The notes beneath the pieces are model-generated. The model saw only the letters and a program-made list of their open reading frames with translations. It was not told where the DNA came from and made no database searches. Below, in pieces: positions 1-5,322 of a DNA stretch of 5,322 nucleotides. Location: positions 1 through 5,322 of the forward strand of contig JAUJNC010000241.1 of assembly GCA_030446525.1 (NCBI GenBank), in the 5' to 3' direction. A program made the translations under genes and the position numbers. This DNA is from Armatimonadaceae bacterium. Its GTDB lineage: Bacteria; Armatimonadota; Armatimonadia; Armatimonadales; Armatimonadaceae. The stretch's first letter is position 1, and each line of letters starts with the position of its first letter.

Positions 1-34
1 CTGGCGAAGTGCTTTCAACAACTTGCAATAAGAT

Positions 35-193
35 TTATGACCAGGCCTCAGCTAAGTAAGGGTCGAGACGTTTTTCAACGATAATCTGGAACCCTCTGAC
101 TAGGTTTGTCTCCTGTATACAGTCTCGCGTGCCGGAGCCTATGCGTTCACGCAGGCTTTCGTCGATAGTGACCTGATAAGGATTACTGCGGGG
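35..193 (-). pseudogene. Possible gene remnant, 52 open codons without a start
   Basis: The minus strand is open from just after a TGA at 194-196 to a TAA at 35-37. The frame has no ATG, GTG or TTG, so it is not an intact gene. Its conceptual peptide includes VTIDESLRERIGSGTRDCIQ followed by a mixed basic and hydrophobic tail ending in LDPYLAEAWS. The first part has the feel of the charged N-terminal segment of IS256/mutator-type transposases, but I cannot confirm that from memory. It lies in the same frame as the TIM-barrel gene upstream, separated from it by three in-frame TGA codons (221, 206, 194). In DNA of moderate GC a 52-codon open run can occur by chance, so a spurious frame is a real alternative. 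Confidence 0.22.
113..122. promoter_or_regulatory. Perfect 10-bp palindrome CTGTATACAG
   Basis: CTGTATACAG is fully self-complementary and centred on GTATAC, a core seen in operators of several GntR-family repressors. It lies downstream of the minus-strand cluster and inside the open frame of the possible remnant, not next to a recognisable start. An operator role is therefore only a guess, and a single short palindrome can arise by chance. Confidence 0.15.
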
Positions 194-220
194 TCAGCCG
201 TTGGGTCAATCTCCTTCTCC

Positions 221-1054
221 TCATGCTACGGTGAGCCGGAGACTGTTGAAGCTGAGCACCTGATCGCGGATGGCCCGCTCGGTGGGAAGCCGCTCCATAC
301 TGGAGGCGCCGTAGAAGCCGACGACGTTTCGCGTCTTCTCAAAGATGAAGGCGGCGTCCTCCGGCTCGGCGATCGGGCCGCCGTGGCAGATCACGAGCGC
401 GTCGGGGTTGACGCCGTGGGCGGCGTCGGCGATGCGCTGCACGCGCTCGGCGGACTGTTCCAGCGAGAGCGACGTTTGCGCGCCGATGGCGCCCTTGGTC
501 GTCAGGCCCATGTGGGCGACGACGATGTCGGCGCCCGCGTCCGCCATCAGCTCGGTCTCCTGCTCGTTGAAGCAATAGGGCGTGGTCAGCAGGCCCATCC
601 CGTGCGCCTGGCGGATCATCGCGACCTCCAGGGCGTAGCTCATGCCGGTCTCTTCGAGGTTCTGCCGGAACACGCCGTCGATGATGCCGACGGTGGGGAA
701 GTTCTGGACGCCGGCGAAGCCGATCTCCTCCACCTGCCGGAGGAAATAGCCCATCTTGCGGAACGGGTCGGTCCCGCACACGCCGGCCAGGACCGGCGTT
801 TTCTCGACAACCGTGAGCACCTCGCCCGCCATCTCCAGGACGATGGCGTTGGCGTCGCCGTAGGGGAGGTACCCCGCGAGCGAGCCGCGCCCGGCCATGC
901 GGTACCGGCCCGAATTGTAGATGACCAGGAGGTCCACCCCGCCCATCTCCGCCGCCTTGGCCGAAAGGCCGGTCCCCGCGCCCGCGCCGACGATCGGCAG
1001 GCCGCCAGCCACCTTGGCGCGGAAGCGGCCCAGGATCTGCTCACGCGTGGTCAC
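221..1054 (-). CDS. PEP-hydrolase-like TIM-barrel protein (PF09370 type)
   Basis: This 277-residue protein belongs to the 'phosphoenolpyruvate hydrolase family', a TIM-barrel group related to PEP mutase/isocitrate lyase folds. It corresponds to the C-terminal half of plant and fungal Tm-1-like proteins. Its true substrate is not established, and the family name should not be read as a proven reaction. Conserved segments are [11 protein letters not shown] (23-33), [16 protein letters not shown] (46-61), VCGTDPF (92-98), GVQNFPTVG (115-123), HMG (181-183), HGGPI (224-228) and [12 protein letters not shown] (247-257). No signal peptide or membrane segment is seen, so it is probably cytosolic. 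I chose the GTG start at 1054 because GGGAGG (1062-1067) lies seven bases upstream and conserved sequence begins directly after. The start overlaps the Tm-1-like stop by four bases (GTGA), which suggests translational coupling and a shared complex or pathway. The frame stays open far upstream of the GTG, but that extension is an Arg/Gly-rich shadow of the neighbouring gene. Confidence 0.93.
   Translation of the reverse strand: MTTREQILGRFRAKVAGGLPIVGAGAGTGLSAKAAEMGGVDLLVIYNSGRYRMAGRGSLAGYLPYGDANAIVLEMAGEVLTVVEKTPVLAGVCGTDPFRKMGYFLRQVEEIGFAGVQNFPTVGIIDGVFRQNLEETGMSYALEVAMIRQAHGMGLLTTPYCFNEQETELMADAGADIVVAHMGLTTKGAIGAQTSLSLEQSAERVQRIADAAHGVNPDALVICHGGPIAEPEDAAFIFEKTRNVVGFYGASSMERLPTERAIRDQVLSFNSLRLTVA
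1051..1054 (-). promoter_or_regulatory. GTGA stop/start overlap joining Tm-1-like and TIM-barrel genes
   Basis: On the minus strand GTGA contains both the GTG start of the TIM-barrel gene and the TGA stop of the Tm-1-like gene. With the GGGAGG ribosome binding site at 1062-1067 inside the end of the upstream gene, this is a standard arrangement for translational coupling. It would keep the two products near equal amounts, as fits proteins that are fused in eukaryotes. Confidence 0.8.
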
Positions 1055-2292
1055 GGTTTTTCCTCCCTTCGCTGCCGCATCATCTCGTCCAGGCGGCGGG
1101 CCATGGCCAGGGCGAACGCGTCGTCGTTGATGTGCGCCGACATCTCGCGGACGGGCACGTCGGGGCTCAGGGTGGCGCGAAGGCCGTCTCGGAAGGCCGC
1201 GCCGGCCGCGGGATCGTGGAAGGGCTGGCCCTCGCGGTCGATGGCCGAGACGCCGCCGAGCGGCAGGAACACCTCGACCCGCCCGGGCGCGAGGCTCAGT
1301 TTCTCCCCGATGATCCTGCCCAGCCGCCGGTTCTCGTCGAGCGTCGTGCGCATCAGCGTGACCTGCGGGTTGTGCTGGTAGAAGAGCCGATCGGAGAACC
1401 GGGGGGGCACGGTGTCGCGCGGGCCGAAGTTGACCATGTCCAGGGCGCCCGGCGCGACGACGTGCGGGATCCCCCGGCGGCCCATGGCAAGGAGCCGCTC
1501 CGGTCCGGCGCCCAGCGCGCCGCCGACCAGCTCGTCGGCCCACTCGGTCGTCGTGACATCCAGCACGCCGTCGATGAAGCCGTCCGCGACCAGGCCCTCC
1601 ATCGCCCGGCCGCCGGAGCCGGTGGCGTGAAAGACGAGCACCTCGTAGCCCCGTGACTCCAGGTACTCGCGCGCCTTCGTCACGCAGGGGGTGGTCACGC
1701 CGAACATCGTCGCCGCGATCAGGGGCCGGTCCTCCCCCGATGCCCCCTGGCCTTCGGCGTAGCGCCGGGCCATGCCCGCGATCGCCGCCGCGGCGTTGCC
1801 CAGGATCTGGCGGGAAAAGCGGTTGAGTCCGGCGATGTCCACGACCGAATACATCAGCGTCACGTCCCGCTCGCCGACGTAGGGCCGCGTGTCGCCCGAC
1901 GCCAGCGTCGAAACGATGAGCTTGGGCAGGCCGACGGGCAAAGCCCGCATCGCGGCGGCGGCGATGCTCGTCCCCGCCGACCCGCCCAGGCCGATGACGC
2001 CGGCGAGCCGCCCCGACCGGTGCAGGTCGGCAACGACGGCGGCCGCCCCCCGGCCCATGGCCGTGACGGCCTCGCCGCGGTCGCCTGCCTCCCGCAGTGC
2101 GGCCAGGCTCGCCCCCCCGGCCTCGGCCACCGCTTCCCGGGTGACGTCCGGGGGGACCGACGGCGCGCCCTGGACGCCGGTGTCGATCACGACCGCCGGC
2201 TGCCCCGCGCCCGTGACGCACTCCTTCACATACAGCGTCTCCGCACCCTTGGTGTCCAGCGTGCCCAGAACCGCGACCACTTTGTCGTCCAT
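1051..2292 (-). CDS. Tm-1-like ATP-binding domain protein (UPF0261)
   Basis: This 413-residue protein matches the UPF0261/Tm-1-like family (PF06792) over its full usual length of about 400. The family is named after the N-terminal, nucleotide-binding domain of tomato Tm-1, which blocks tobamovirus replication. The bacterial role is unknown. Diagnostic stretches are [13 protein letters not shown] (5-17), VVIDTGVQG (34-42), the glycine-rich [10 protein letters not shown] (101-110), [13 protein letters not shown] (128-140), [12 protein letters not shown] (221-232) and [10 protein letters not shown] (281-290). These form a two-lobed, Rossmann-like architecture. No signal or membrane segments are visible. 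The ATG at 2292 follows GGAGGAGGG (2298-2306), which is formed by the last codons of the Uma2 gene; only one base separates that stop from this start. The stop overlaps the GTG of the TIM-barrel gene. In eukaryotes these two parts are one polypeptide; here they are two coupled genes. A joint cytosolic enzyme acting on a small acid or nucleotide-linked substrate is plausible but inferred. Confidence 0.94.
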   Translation of the reverse strand: MDDKVVAVLGTLDTKGAETLYVKECVTGAGQPAVVIDTGVQGAPSVPPDVTREAVAEAGGASLAALREAGDRGEAVTAMGRGAAAVVADLHRSGRLAGVIGLGGSAGTSIAAAAMRALPVGLPKLIVSTLASGDTRPYVGERDVTLMYSVVDIAGLNRFSRQILGNAAAAIAGMARRYAEGQGASGEDRPLIAATMFGVTTPCVTKAREYLESRGYEVLVFHATGSGGRAMEGLVADGFIDGVLDVTTTEWADELVGGALGAGPERLLAMGRRGIPHVVAPGALDMVNFGPRDTVPPRFSDRLFYQHNPQVTLMRTTLDENRRLGRIIGEKLSLAPGRVEVFLPLGGVSAIDREGQPFHDPAAGAAFRDGLRATLSPDVPVREMSAHINDDAFALAMARRLDEMMRQRREEKP

Positions 2293-2293
2293 G

Positions 2294-2905
2294 TTAGCCC
2301 TCCTCCGCCCCGCCGAAACGCGCCGGAATCACGCCCGCCACATCCAGGGTGAAGGCCACCCCTCCTACCGTGAGGGTGGGCCTATCGCCGGGGCGATAGA
2401 TGTTCTCGGTGACCCAACCGCCCGGCTTCGGGTCGCTGCGGACCTCCAGAAGGTCGTCCTCCAGGTTCAGGAGCCAGTAGGCGGGGATCAGCGCCCCCGC
2501 GTAGAGCCGCCCCTTCTCTTCCCGGTCGGCCTTAACCGACGAGGCGCCCACCTCCACGATGAAGAGCACGTCTTCCGGGCGCACCGCCCTGCGCCCGTCG
2601 TGGCGGCTCACCGGGCCGTAAGCCACGACAACATCGGGGACCGGCTCCCCGTCCGTGGCAATTGCCACCGGGTACTCCGGCCACACCAGAAGCCCGTGCG
2701 CCCGAAGCGCATCCGTCAGCGCCTCCGACATCCTGTACTGCGCGGACAGGTGCCGCGCGCCTCGTGCAGGCATGTGCCGAATCTCCCCGTTTATTAGCTC
2801 ATACCGGTCGTCCTCTAACAGGCCCATGTCGCTTACCCGGTGATACTCGGCGCGGGTCCAGTGCTTGTTCTTTTGCCTGGTTTGGGCGAGTGCTGTTGTT
2901 GTCAT
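2294..2905 (-). CDS. Uma2-family putative endonuclease (PD-(D/E)XK fold, DUF820)
   Basis: This 203-residue protein has the normal length and pattern of the Uma2/DUF820 family, a PD-(D/E)XK nuclease-fold group that is often multicopy in cyanobacteria, Chloroflexota, Planctomycetota and Deinococcus. Its cellular role is unproven. The N-terminus carries the usual WTRAEYHRV and DDRYELINGE (32-41) segments. The core shows P90-D91 (PDVVVA), E118 in IVEVGASS, then D127-R128 and K131, and PAYWLLNLED (141-150), consistent with an intact D...E...K active site. No signal peptide is present. The ATG at 2905 is the only good start; GAGAG lies six bases upstream (2912-2916). The frame stays open further upstream only because the 64-base gap, including a dispersed repeat, lacks stops. 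It sits inside what otherwise looks like a metabolic operon and ends one base before the Tm-1-like start, so it is probably cotranscribed. A functional link to its neighbours is not implied, since these genes move widely. Confidence 0.9.
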   Translation of the reverse strand: MTTTALAQTRQKNKHWTRAEYHRVSDMGLLEDDRYELINGEIRHMPARGARHLSAQYRMSEALTDALRAHGLLVWPEYPVAIATDGEPVPDVVVAYGPVSRHDGRRAVRPEDVLFIVEVGASSVKADREEKGRLYAGALIPAYWLLNLEDDLLEVRSDPKPGGWVTENIYRPGDRPTLTVGGVAFTLDVAGVIPARFGGAEEG

Positions 2906-2921
2906 GGGATACTCTCTTCTT

Positions 2922-2967
2922 CCTCCCCTTTTCCCAGTACTGGGCGAGGGGATGGGGGTGAGAGCCT
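2922..2967. repeat. Dispersed palindromic repeat ('LTPIPSP'-type)
   Basis: The core CCCAGTACTGGG (2933-2944) is a perfect 12-bp palindrome. It is flanked by CCCCTTTT (2925-2932) and CGAGGGG (2945-2951), giving a near-perfect hairpin, followed by ATGGGGGTGAGAG. Read on the minus strand in the extended Uma2 frame it encodes LTPIPSPSTGKRG, a peptide that recurs in spurious ORFs of many GC-rich genomes because this repeat is scattered between genes. It fills most of the gap between the cupin stop (2970) and the Uma2 start (2905). As an RNA hairpin it could stabilise or attenuate the polycistronic message; there is no T-tract on the minus strand to make it a standard terminator. The repeat identity comes from pattern memory and was not checked by search. 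Confidence 0.7.
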
Positions 2968-2969
2968 TT

Positions 2970-3419
2970 TCAGGCGGGAGGCCGGGCGGGGATCTGGCCC
3001 GGCGCGACGACCGTGCATTCGGGCAGGTCGCGCAGGATCGCCTCGGGGCCGGGCGGCGCGTAGATGGCGACCACCCGGAGCGGCTCCCAGCCCGTGTTGA
3101 TGGTCTCGTGGTAGACATCGGCGGGGATGTGGACGAGCATGCCGGCCCGCACGGTTTGGCGCTCGGGGCGCATGCCGCCTTGCCCGTCGGGGACCTCGAC
3201 CATCTGCTCCCCCTCACCCGAAACGATGTAAAGGATCTCTTCCACGCCGGGGTGGTTGTGGCGCGTGTGCCCCCTGCCTGGCTCCAGGACGACGACCCCC
3301 ATGGTGAACCGGTCCGTGCCCGTAACGCGCGGCTCGCTCAGCCACTTGATGCTGCCCCAGCCGAAAACCTGCGTCTCCACGTCCTCGGGACGGACGAACG
3401 GCTTGACGACCTCTGCCAT
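2970..3419 (-). CDS. Small single-domain cupin protein
   Basis: This 149-residue protein is a one-domain cupin of the Cupin_2 type, a small beta-barrel that normally binds a divalent metal. Motif 1 is GHTRHNHPGVEEILYIVSG (50-68), giving H54, H56 and E61 as likely ligands; motif 2 is GMLVHIPADVYHETIN (93-108), giving H104. All four canonical ligands are present, so an active metal site is likely. Such proteins act as isomerases, dioxygenases, decarboxylases or ligand sensors, and the sequence does not tell which. I chose the ATG at 3419 over one five codons upstream (3434) because GGAGGT (3427-3432) lies seven bases before it and overlaps the upstream ATG region. It is the first gene of the minus-strand cluster and starts in the divergent control region. 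The Pro-rich end (QIPARPPA) is unremarkable. No signal peptide is seen. Confidence 0.92.
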   Translation of the reverse strand: MAEVVKPFVRPEDVETQVFGWGSIKWLSEPRVTGTDRFTMGVVVLEPGRGHTRHNHPGVEEILYIVSGEGEQMVEVPDGQGGMRPERQTVRAGMLVHIPADVYHETINTGWEPLRVVAIYAPPGPEAILRDLPECTVVAPGQIPARPPA

Positions 3420-3426
3420 ACGCTGC

Positions 3427-3432
3427 ACCTCC
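3427..3432 (-). promoter_or_regulatory. Ribosome binding site GGAGGT that decides the cupin start
   Basis: On the minus strand GGAGGT ends seven bases before the ATG at 3419. The upstream in-frame ATG at 3434 contributes its own G to this motif and has no comparable site in front of it. The shorter 149-residue cupin is therefore the preferred product. Confidence 0.75.
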
Positions 3433-3485
3433 ATCGGCGCCGTAAAACAAACGGCTCCCCGGCTTTGCTGTTCGGCGAGCGTCCT

Positions 3486-3519
3486 GGCGTTTCCTGCAAC
3501 GGCCGGGGGGCGTTTCTTG
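3486..3519. repeat. Pair of direct repeats GGCGTTTCYTG in the control region
   Basis: GGCGTTTCCTG at 3486-3496 and GGCGTTTCTTG at 3509-3519 differ at one base and start 23 bases apart, close to two helical turns. They lie between the cupin start and the plus-strand promoter, where an activator or repressor could bind in tandem. The pair may also be coincidence; no regulator gene is in the window to link to it. Confidence 0.3.
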
Positions 3520-3522
3520 ATC

Positions 3523-3542
3523 CGGGCAACTCCGGTTGCCCG
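3523..3542. promoter_or_regulatory. Perfect 8-bp inverted repeat (hairpin or operator)
   Basis: CGGGCAAC (3523-3530) and GTTGCCCG (3535-3542) are exact reverse complements around the 4-base loop TCCG. Neither side has a T-tract, so it is a poor intrinsic terminator for either direction. Lying between divergent genes about 30 bases upstream of the plus-strand -35 element, it is more naturally read as an operator for a dimeric regulator or as a leader hairpin of the cupin transcript. This is an inference. Confidence 0.4.
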
Positions 3543-3574
3543 ACAACGACGGCGGCCCGCCGCCTGCGGCCGCT

Positions 3575-3604
3575 ATGACAGGTCGGCAACGTTTCGTGTA
3601 TACT
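3575..3604 (+). promoter_or_regulatory. Sigma70-type promoter for the ABC transporter genes
   Basis: ATGACA (3575-3580, five of six matches to TTGACA) is followed after 18 bases by TATACT (3599-3604, five of six matches to TATAAT). It points toward the ATPase gene, whose ATG is about 40 bases downstream. Transcription would begin near 3611 and give a short leader. This AT-rich patch stands out in GC-rich surroundings. No comparable promoter was found for the cupin cluster on the other strand. Confidence 0.6.
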
Positions 3605-3645
3605 ATAACGGAAGCCCCTCACCGAGTCATTCCCCAGAGGTTTGC

Positions 3646-4578
3646 ATGGAGCTGGTCATCGACAACCTTTTCAAGGTTTATCCCAACGGCGTCCACGCGC
3701 TGAAGGGCGTCTCGCTCGCGATCCCGGCCGGCATGTTCGGCTTGCTGGGGCCCAACGGGGCAGGCAAATCGACCCTGATGCGCACCGTCGCCACCCTTCA
3801 GGAGCCGGACAGCGGCGCGATCACGTTCGACCTTTCCGACCCCGCTTCGGGGAAGGAATCGGTCATCGACGTGCTGGCGCACAAGGACGCGATGCGCAGG
3901 GTCCTGGGCTATCTGCCGCAGGAGTTCGGCTTCTACCCGACCCTGTCGGCGGAGGCGACCCTGGACCATTTCGCTGCGCTCAAGGGGATCACCCATGCCC
4001 GGCAGCGCAAAGAGACCGTCTCGTACCTGCTCCAACAGACTAACCTGTACGAGGCGCGGCGCAAAAACGTGGGCGGCTTCAGTGGCGGCATGAAGCAGCG
4101 GCTAGGCATCGCCGTGGCGCTCCTGGGGCAGCCCAAGATCATCATCGTGGACGAGCCGACCGCGGGGCTGGACCCGACCGAGCGCAACCGGTTCCTGAAC
4201 CTGCTGTCCGAGATCGGCGAGAACATCGTGGTCATCCTGTCCACGCACATCGTCGAGGACGTGCGCGAGCTCTGCTCGCGCATGGCGATCCTCTCGCAGG
4301 GACAGGTGGTGTCGGCCGGCAACCCCGCCGACGTCATCCGCGCCATCGAGGGCAGGATATGGAAGCGGGTGTTGGAAAAGCAGGAGCTGCCCGAGGCCCA
4401 GCAGAACTACCACATCGTTTCCACGCGGCTGGTCGCGGGCAAGCCGGTGATCTACGTGTACAGCGCGGGCCAGCCCGATTCGTCCTTCACCCCGGTCGAG
4501 GCGGACCTGGCCGACGTGTACTTTTTCCACACCGCGCCCCGGAGGGAGGCCCCCGATGCTCCCCGTGTTTCTGTTTGA
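3646..4578 (+). CDS. ABC transporter ATP-binding protein
   Basis: This 310-residue cytosolic ATPase powers an ABC-2 type transporter, very likely with the permease encoded directly after it. All nucleotide-binding motifs are present: Walker A GPNGAGKST (35-43), Q-loop Q92 in GYLPQEFG, signature FSGGMKQR (145-152; FSGGM in place of LSGGQ), Walker B IIIVDEP (165-171), D-loop AGLD (173-176) and the switch histidine H201 in STH. Compared with what I recall of the family, there is a short extra stretch, roughly 62-73 (LSDPASGKESVI), before the Q-loop region. The last 80 residues form a C-terminal extension usual in export-type ATPases. The ATG at 3646 follows AGAGG (3636-3640) by five bases; the frame is open further upstream but has no supported start there. 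The stop lies 23 bases inside the permease gene, indicating coupled translation. The substrate cannot be read from the sequence. Confidence 0.95.
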   Translation: MELVIDNLFKVYPNGVHALKGVSLAIPAGMFGLLGPNGAGKSTLMRTVATLQEPDSGAITFDLSDPASGKESVIDVLAHKDAMRRVLGYLPQEFGFYPTLSAEATLDHFAALKGITHARQRKETVSYLLQQTNLYEARRKNVGGFSGGMKQRLGIAVALLGQPKIIIVDEPTAGLDPTERNRFLNLLSEIGENIVVILSTHIVEDVRELCSRMAILSQGQVVSAGNPADVIRAIEGRIWKRVLEKQELPEAQQNYHIVSTRLVAGKPVIYVYSAGQPDSSFTPVEADLADVYFFHTAPRREAPDAPRVSV

Positions 4579-5322
4579 GCTCCGGTTCCGCTTCCGGCAG
4601 ATTTCCACCTACCTTTACTTCGCCCTGCTTTTCCTGCTCGCCTTCGGCTTCGTCGCGAGCGACGTGGTCAAGATCGCGGGCGGCGACGCCCGGGTGATGA
4701 TCAACGCGCCCCTCGTCATCAGCCGGATCGTGACCATCCTGGTGGCGCTGGGCGCGGTCATGGCGTCGGCGATCGTCGGGACCGCCGTGCAGCGCGACTT
4801 CGAGGCGGGCGTGCACGAGCTGTTTTTCACCACCCACGTCCCGAAAGCGGGCTACTTCGGGGGGCGCTTCCTGGGCGCGTTCGTGGTCACGCTCGCCGTC
4901 TTCAGCGGCATCCTGTGGGGCCTGTTCTTCGGGACGCTGATGCCCTGGGTGGATTCTGCGAAGCTGCAGCCGTTCCGCGCCGGCAGCTACGTCCAGCCGT
5001 TCCTGGTCTACCTTCTGCCGAATCTGCTGCTGATCAGCGCGCTGTATTTCACGCTCGGCGCGCTGACGCGCAGCCTGCTGGCCATCTACACGCAGGGCAT
5101 CGTCCTGCTGGTCGGGTACCTGGTCGCCGCGAGCTTCCTCGGCGACCTGGACAACCGCGCGCTGGCCAGCCTGCTGGACCCCTTCGGGCTGGTGCCGACG
5201 AGCGTGCTCACGCGCTACTGGACGGCCGCCGAGAAGAACGCCCATGACGTGCCGCTGGCCGGGTACCTGCTGCACCGCTACGGGGTGGGTCGTGCGAGGT
5301 CGCGGAGACGCCGCCCCATCAC
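4556..5322 (+). CDS. ABC-2 permease, N-terminal part; probable permease/M1-aminopeptidase fusion
   Basis: The frame is open from the ATG at 4556 to the right edge, giving the first 255 residues of a membrane protein. The start is supported by GGAGGGAGG (4541-4549) six bases upstream and overlaps the ATPase stop. About five membrane spans are visible (roughly 18-36, 55-78, 102-127, 147-170 and 174-195). Segments such as QRDFEAGVHELFFTTHVPKA (79-98), GRFLGAF (103-109), LLDPFGL (206-212) and RYWTAAEKN (220-228) are typical of the large ABC permease/M1-family aminopeptidase proteins of about 1,100-1,200 residues, in which two membrane blocks are followed by a zinc metallopeptidase domain. That domain would lie beyond the window, so the fusion is inferred. 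From about residue 240 the translation becomes Arg-rich (RARSRRRRP) where relatives have another hydrophobic span; a frameshift or poor sequence at the end is possible. Confidence 0.85.
   Translation, partial: MLPVFLFELRFRFRQISTYLYFALLFLLAFGFVASDVVKIAGGDARVMINAPLVISRIVTILVALGAVMASAIVGTAVQRDFEAGVHELFFTTHVPKAGYFGGRFLGAFVVTLAVFSGILWGLFFGTLMPWVDSAKLQPFRAGSYVQPFLVYLLPNLLLISALYFTLGALTRSLLAIYTQGIVLLVGYLVAASFLGDLDNRALASLLDPFGLVPTSVLTRYWTAAEKNAHDVPLAGYLLHRYGVGRARSRRRRPI

Larger units (their letters stand above)
1..220. other. Lower-GC flank without a convincing gene
   Basis: This stretch lies downstream of the minus-strand cluster and is visibly poorer in G+C than the coding regions beside it. No frame on either strand has a start codon with a ribosome binding site followed by a substantial reading frame. 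A plus-strand frame open from the left edge stops at 84 and resembles nothing I know. The minus strand has a 52-codon open frame, listed separately. A weak hairpin lies at 137-156 (stem TGCG/CGCA, extended by GCC/GGC across a bulge), but neither side has the T-tract expected of a terminator for the minus-strand operon. The composition change suggests a boundary between two kinds of DNA; this is an inference. Confidence 0.6.

Noticed and set aside
137..156. Hairpin as terminator of the minus-strand operon
   Set aside because: The stem is short and bulged, and the minus strand has no T-tract after it.
383..1381. Long plus-strand frame opposite the Tm-1/TIM-barrel genes
   Set aside because: It is antisense to two well-conserved genes, has no family resemblance, and is explained by stop-poor GC-rich codon structure.
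1055..2221. Upstream extension of the TIM-barrel frame to 666 codons
   Set aside because: The added part is Arg/Gly/Pro-rich translation of the Tm-1-like gene in the wrong frame. The GTG at 1054 has a good ribosome binding site and marks the start of conserved sequence.
1051..2292. Antiviral defence system based on Tm-1 homology
   Set aside because: Tm-1 blocks virus replication in tomato, but bacterial homologs have no established defence role, and no other defence gene is present. The Uma2 nuclease fold alone does not support it.
2906..3217. N-terminal extension of the Uma2 protein
   Set aside because: The extension is translated through the dispersed repeat and the end of the cupin gene in another frame, with no credible start; Uma2 proteins normally begin near the chosen ATG.
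3256..3645. Upstream extension of the ABC ATPase frame
   Set aside because: It is antisense to the cupin gene and crosses the promoter; the ATG at 3646 has its own ribosome binding site and begins the usual ATPase sequence.
4487..5275. 262-codon minus-strand frame opposite the permease
   Set aside because: Its product is a Gln/Arg/Asp-rich shadow of membrane-protein codons, and the plus-strand permease is clearly supported by motifs and a ribosome binding site.

Overview
The window is GC-rich bacterial DNA carrying two divergent gene clusters, with no complete mobile element, CRISPR array or RNA gene that I can see. Two features hint at a GC-rich environmental phylum: an Uma2-type gene next to a dispersed palindromic repeat of the 'LTPIPSP' kind, and a permease whose start looks like the permease/M1-aminopeptidase fusion family. 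Planctomycetota, Chloroflexota, Armatimonadota or Acidobacteriota would all fit. This is an inference, and the sequence does not settle the phylum.

Positions 1-220 are a lower-GC flank without a convincing gene. It contains a 52-codon open frame that has no usual start codon and may be a gene remnant.

Positions 221-3419 (minus strand) hold a compact cluster. In transcription order it is: a small cupin (3419-2970), an Uma2-family PD-(D/E)XK protein (2905-2294), a Tm-1-like UPF0261 protein (2292-1051) and a PEP-hydrolase-like TIM-barrel protein (1054-221). The last three are essentially contiguous. Uma2 and Tm-1 are separated by one base, and Tm-1 and the TIM-barrel gene overlap by four bases (GTGA). 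The last two are the separate bacterial equivalents of the two halves of the fused plant/fungal Tm-1 protein. Together with the cupin they look like an uncharacterised small-molecule pathway, into which the Uma2 gene appears to have been added.

Positions 3420-3645 are the divergent control region. It has a good sigma70-type promoter toward the plus strand, a perfect 8-bp hairpin and a pair of direct repeats.

Positions 3646-5322 (plus strand) hold an ABC ATPase. A 23-base overlap leads into a multi-span permease that runs off the right edge. In related proteins this permease continues into a periplasmic/extracytoplasmic M1 metallopeptidase. The last ~45 bases read as an Arg-rich tail where the family is hydrophobic, so the sequence end may contain an indel.

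I see no clear evidence of a wholly new system. The points most worth following are the cupin/Uma2/Tm-1/TIM-barrel cluster, the repeat at the Uma2 boundary, and the left-flank remnant.
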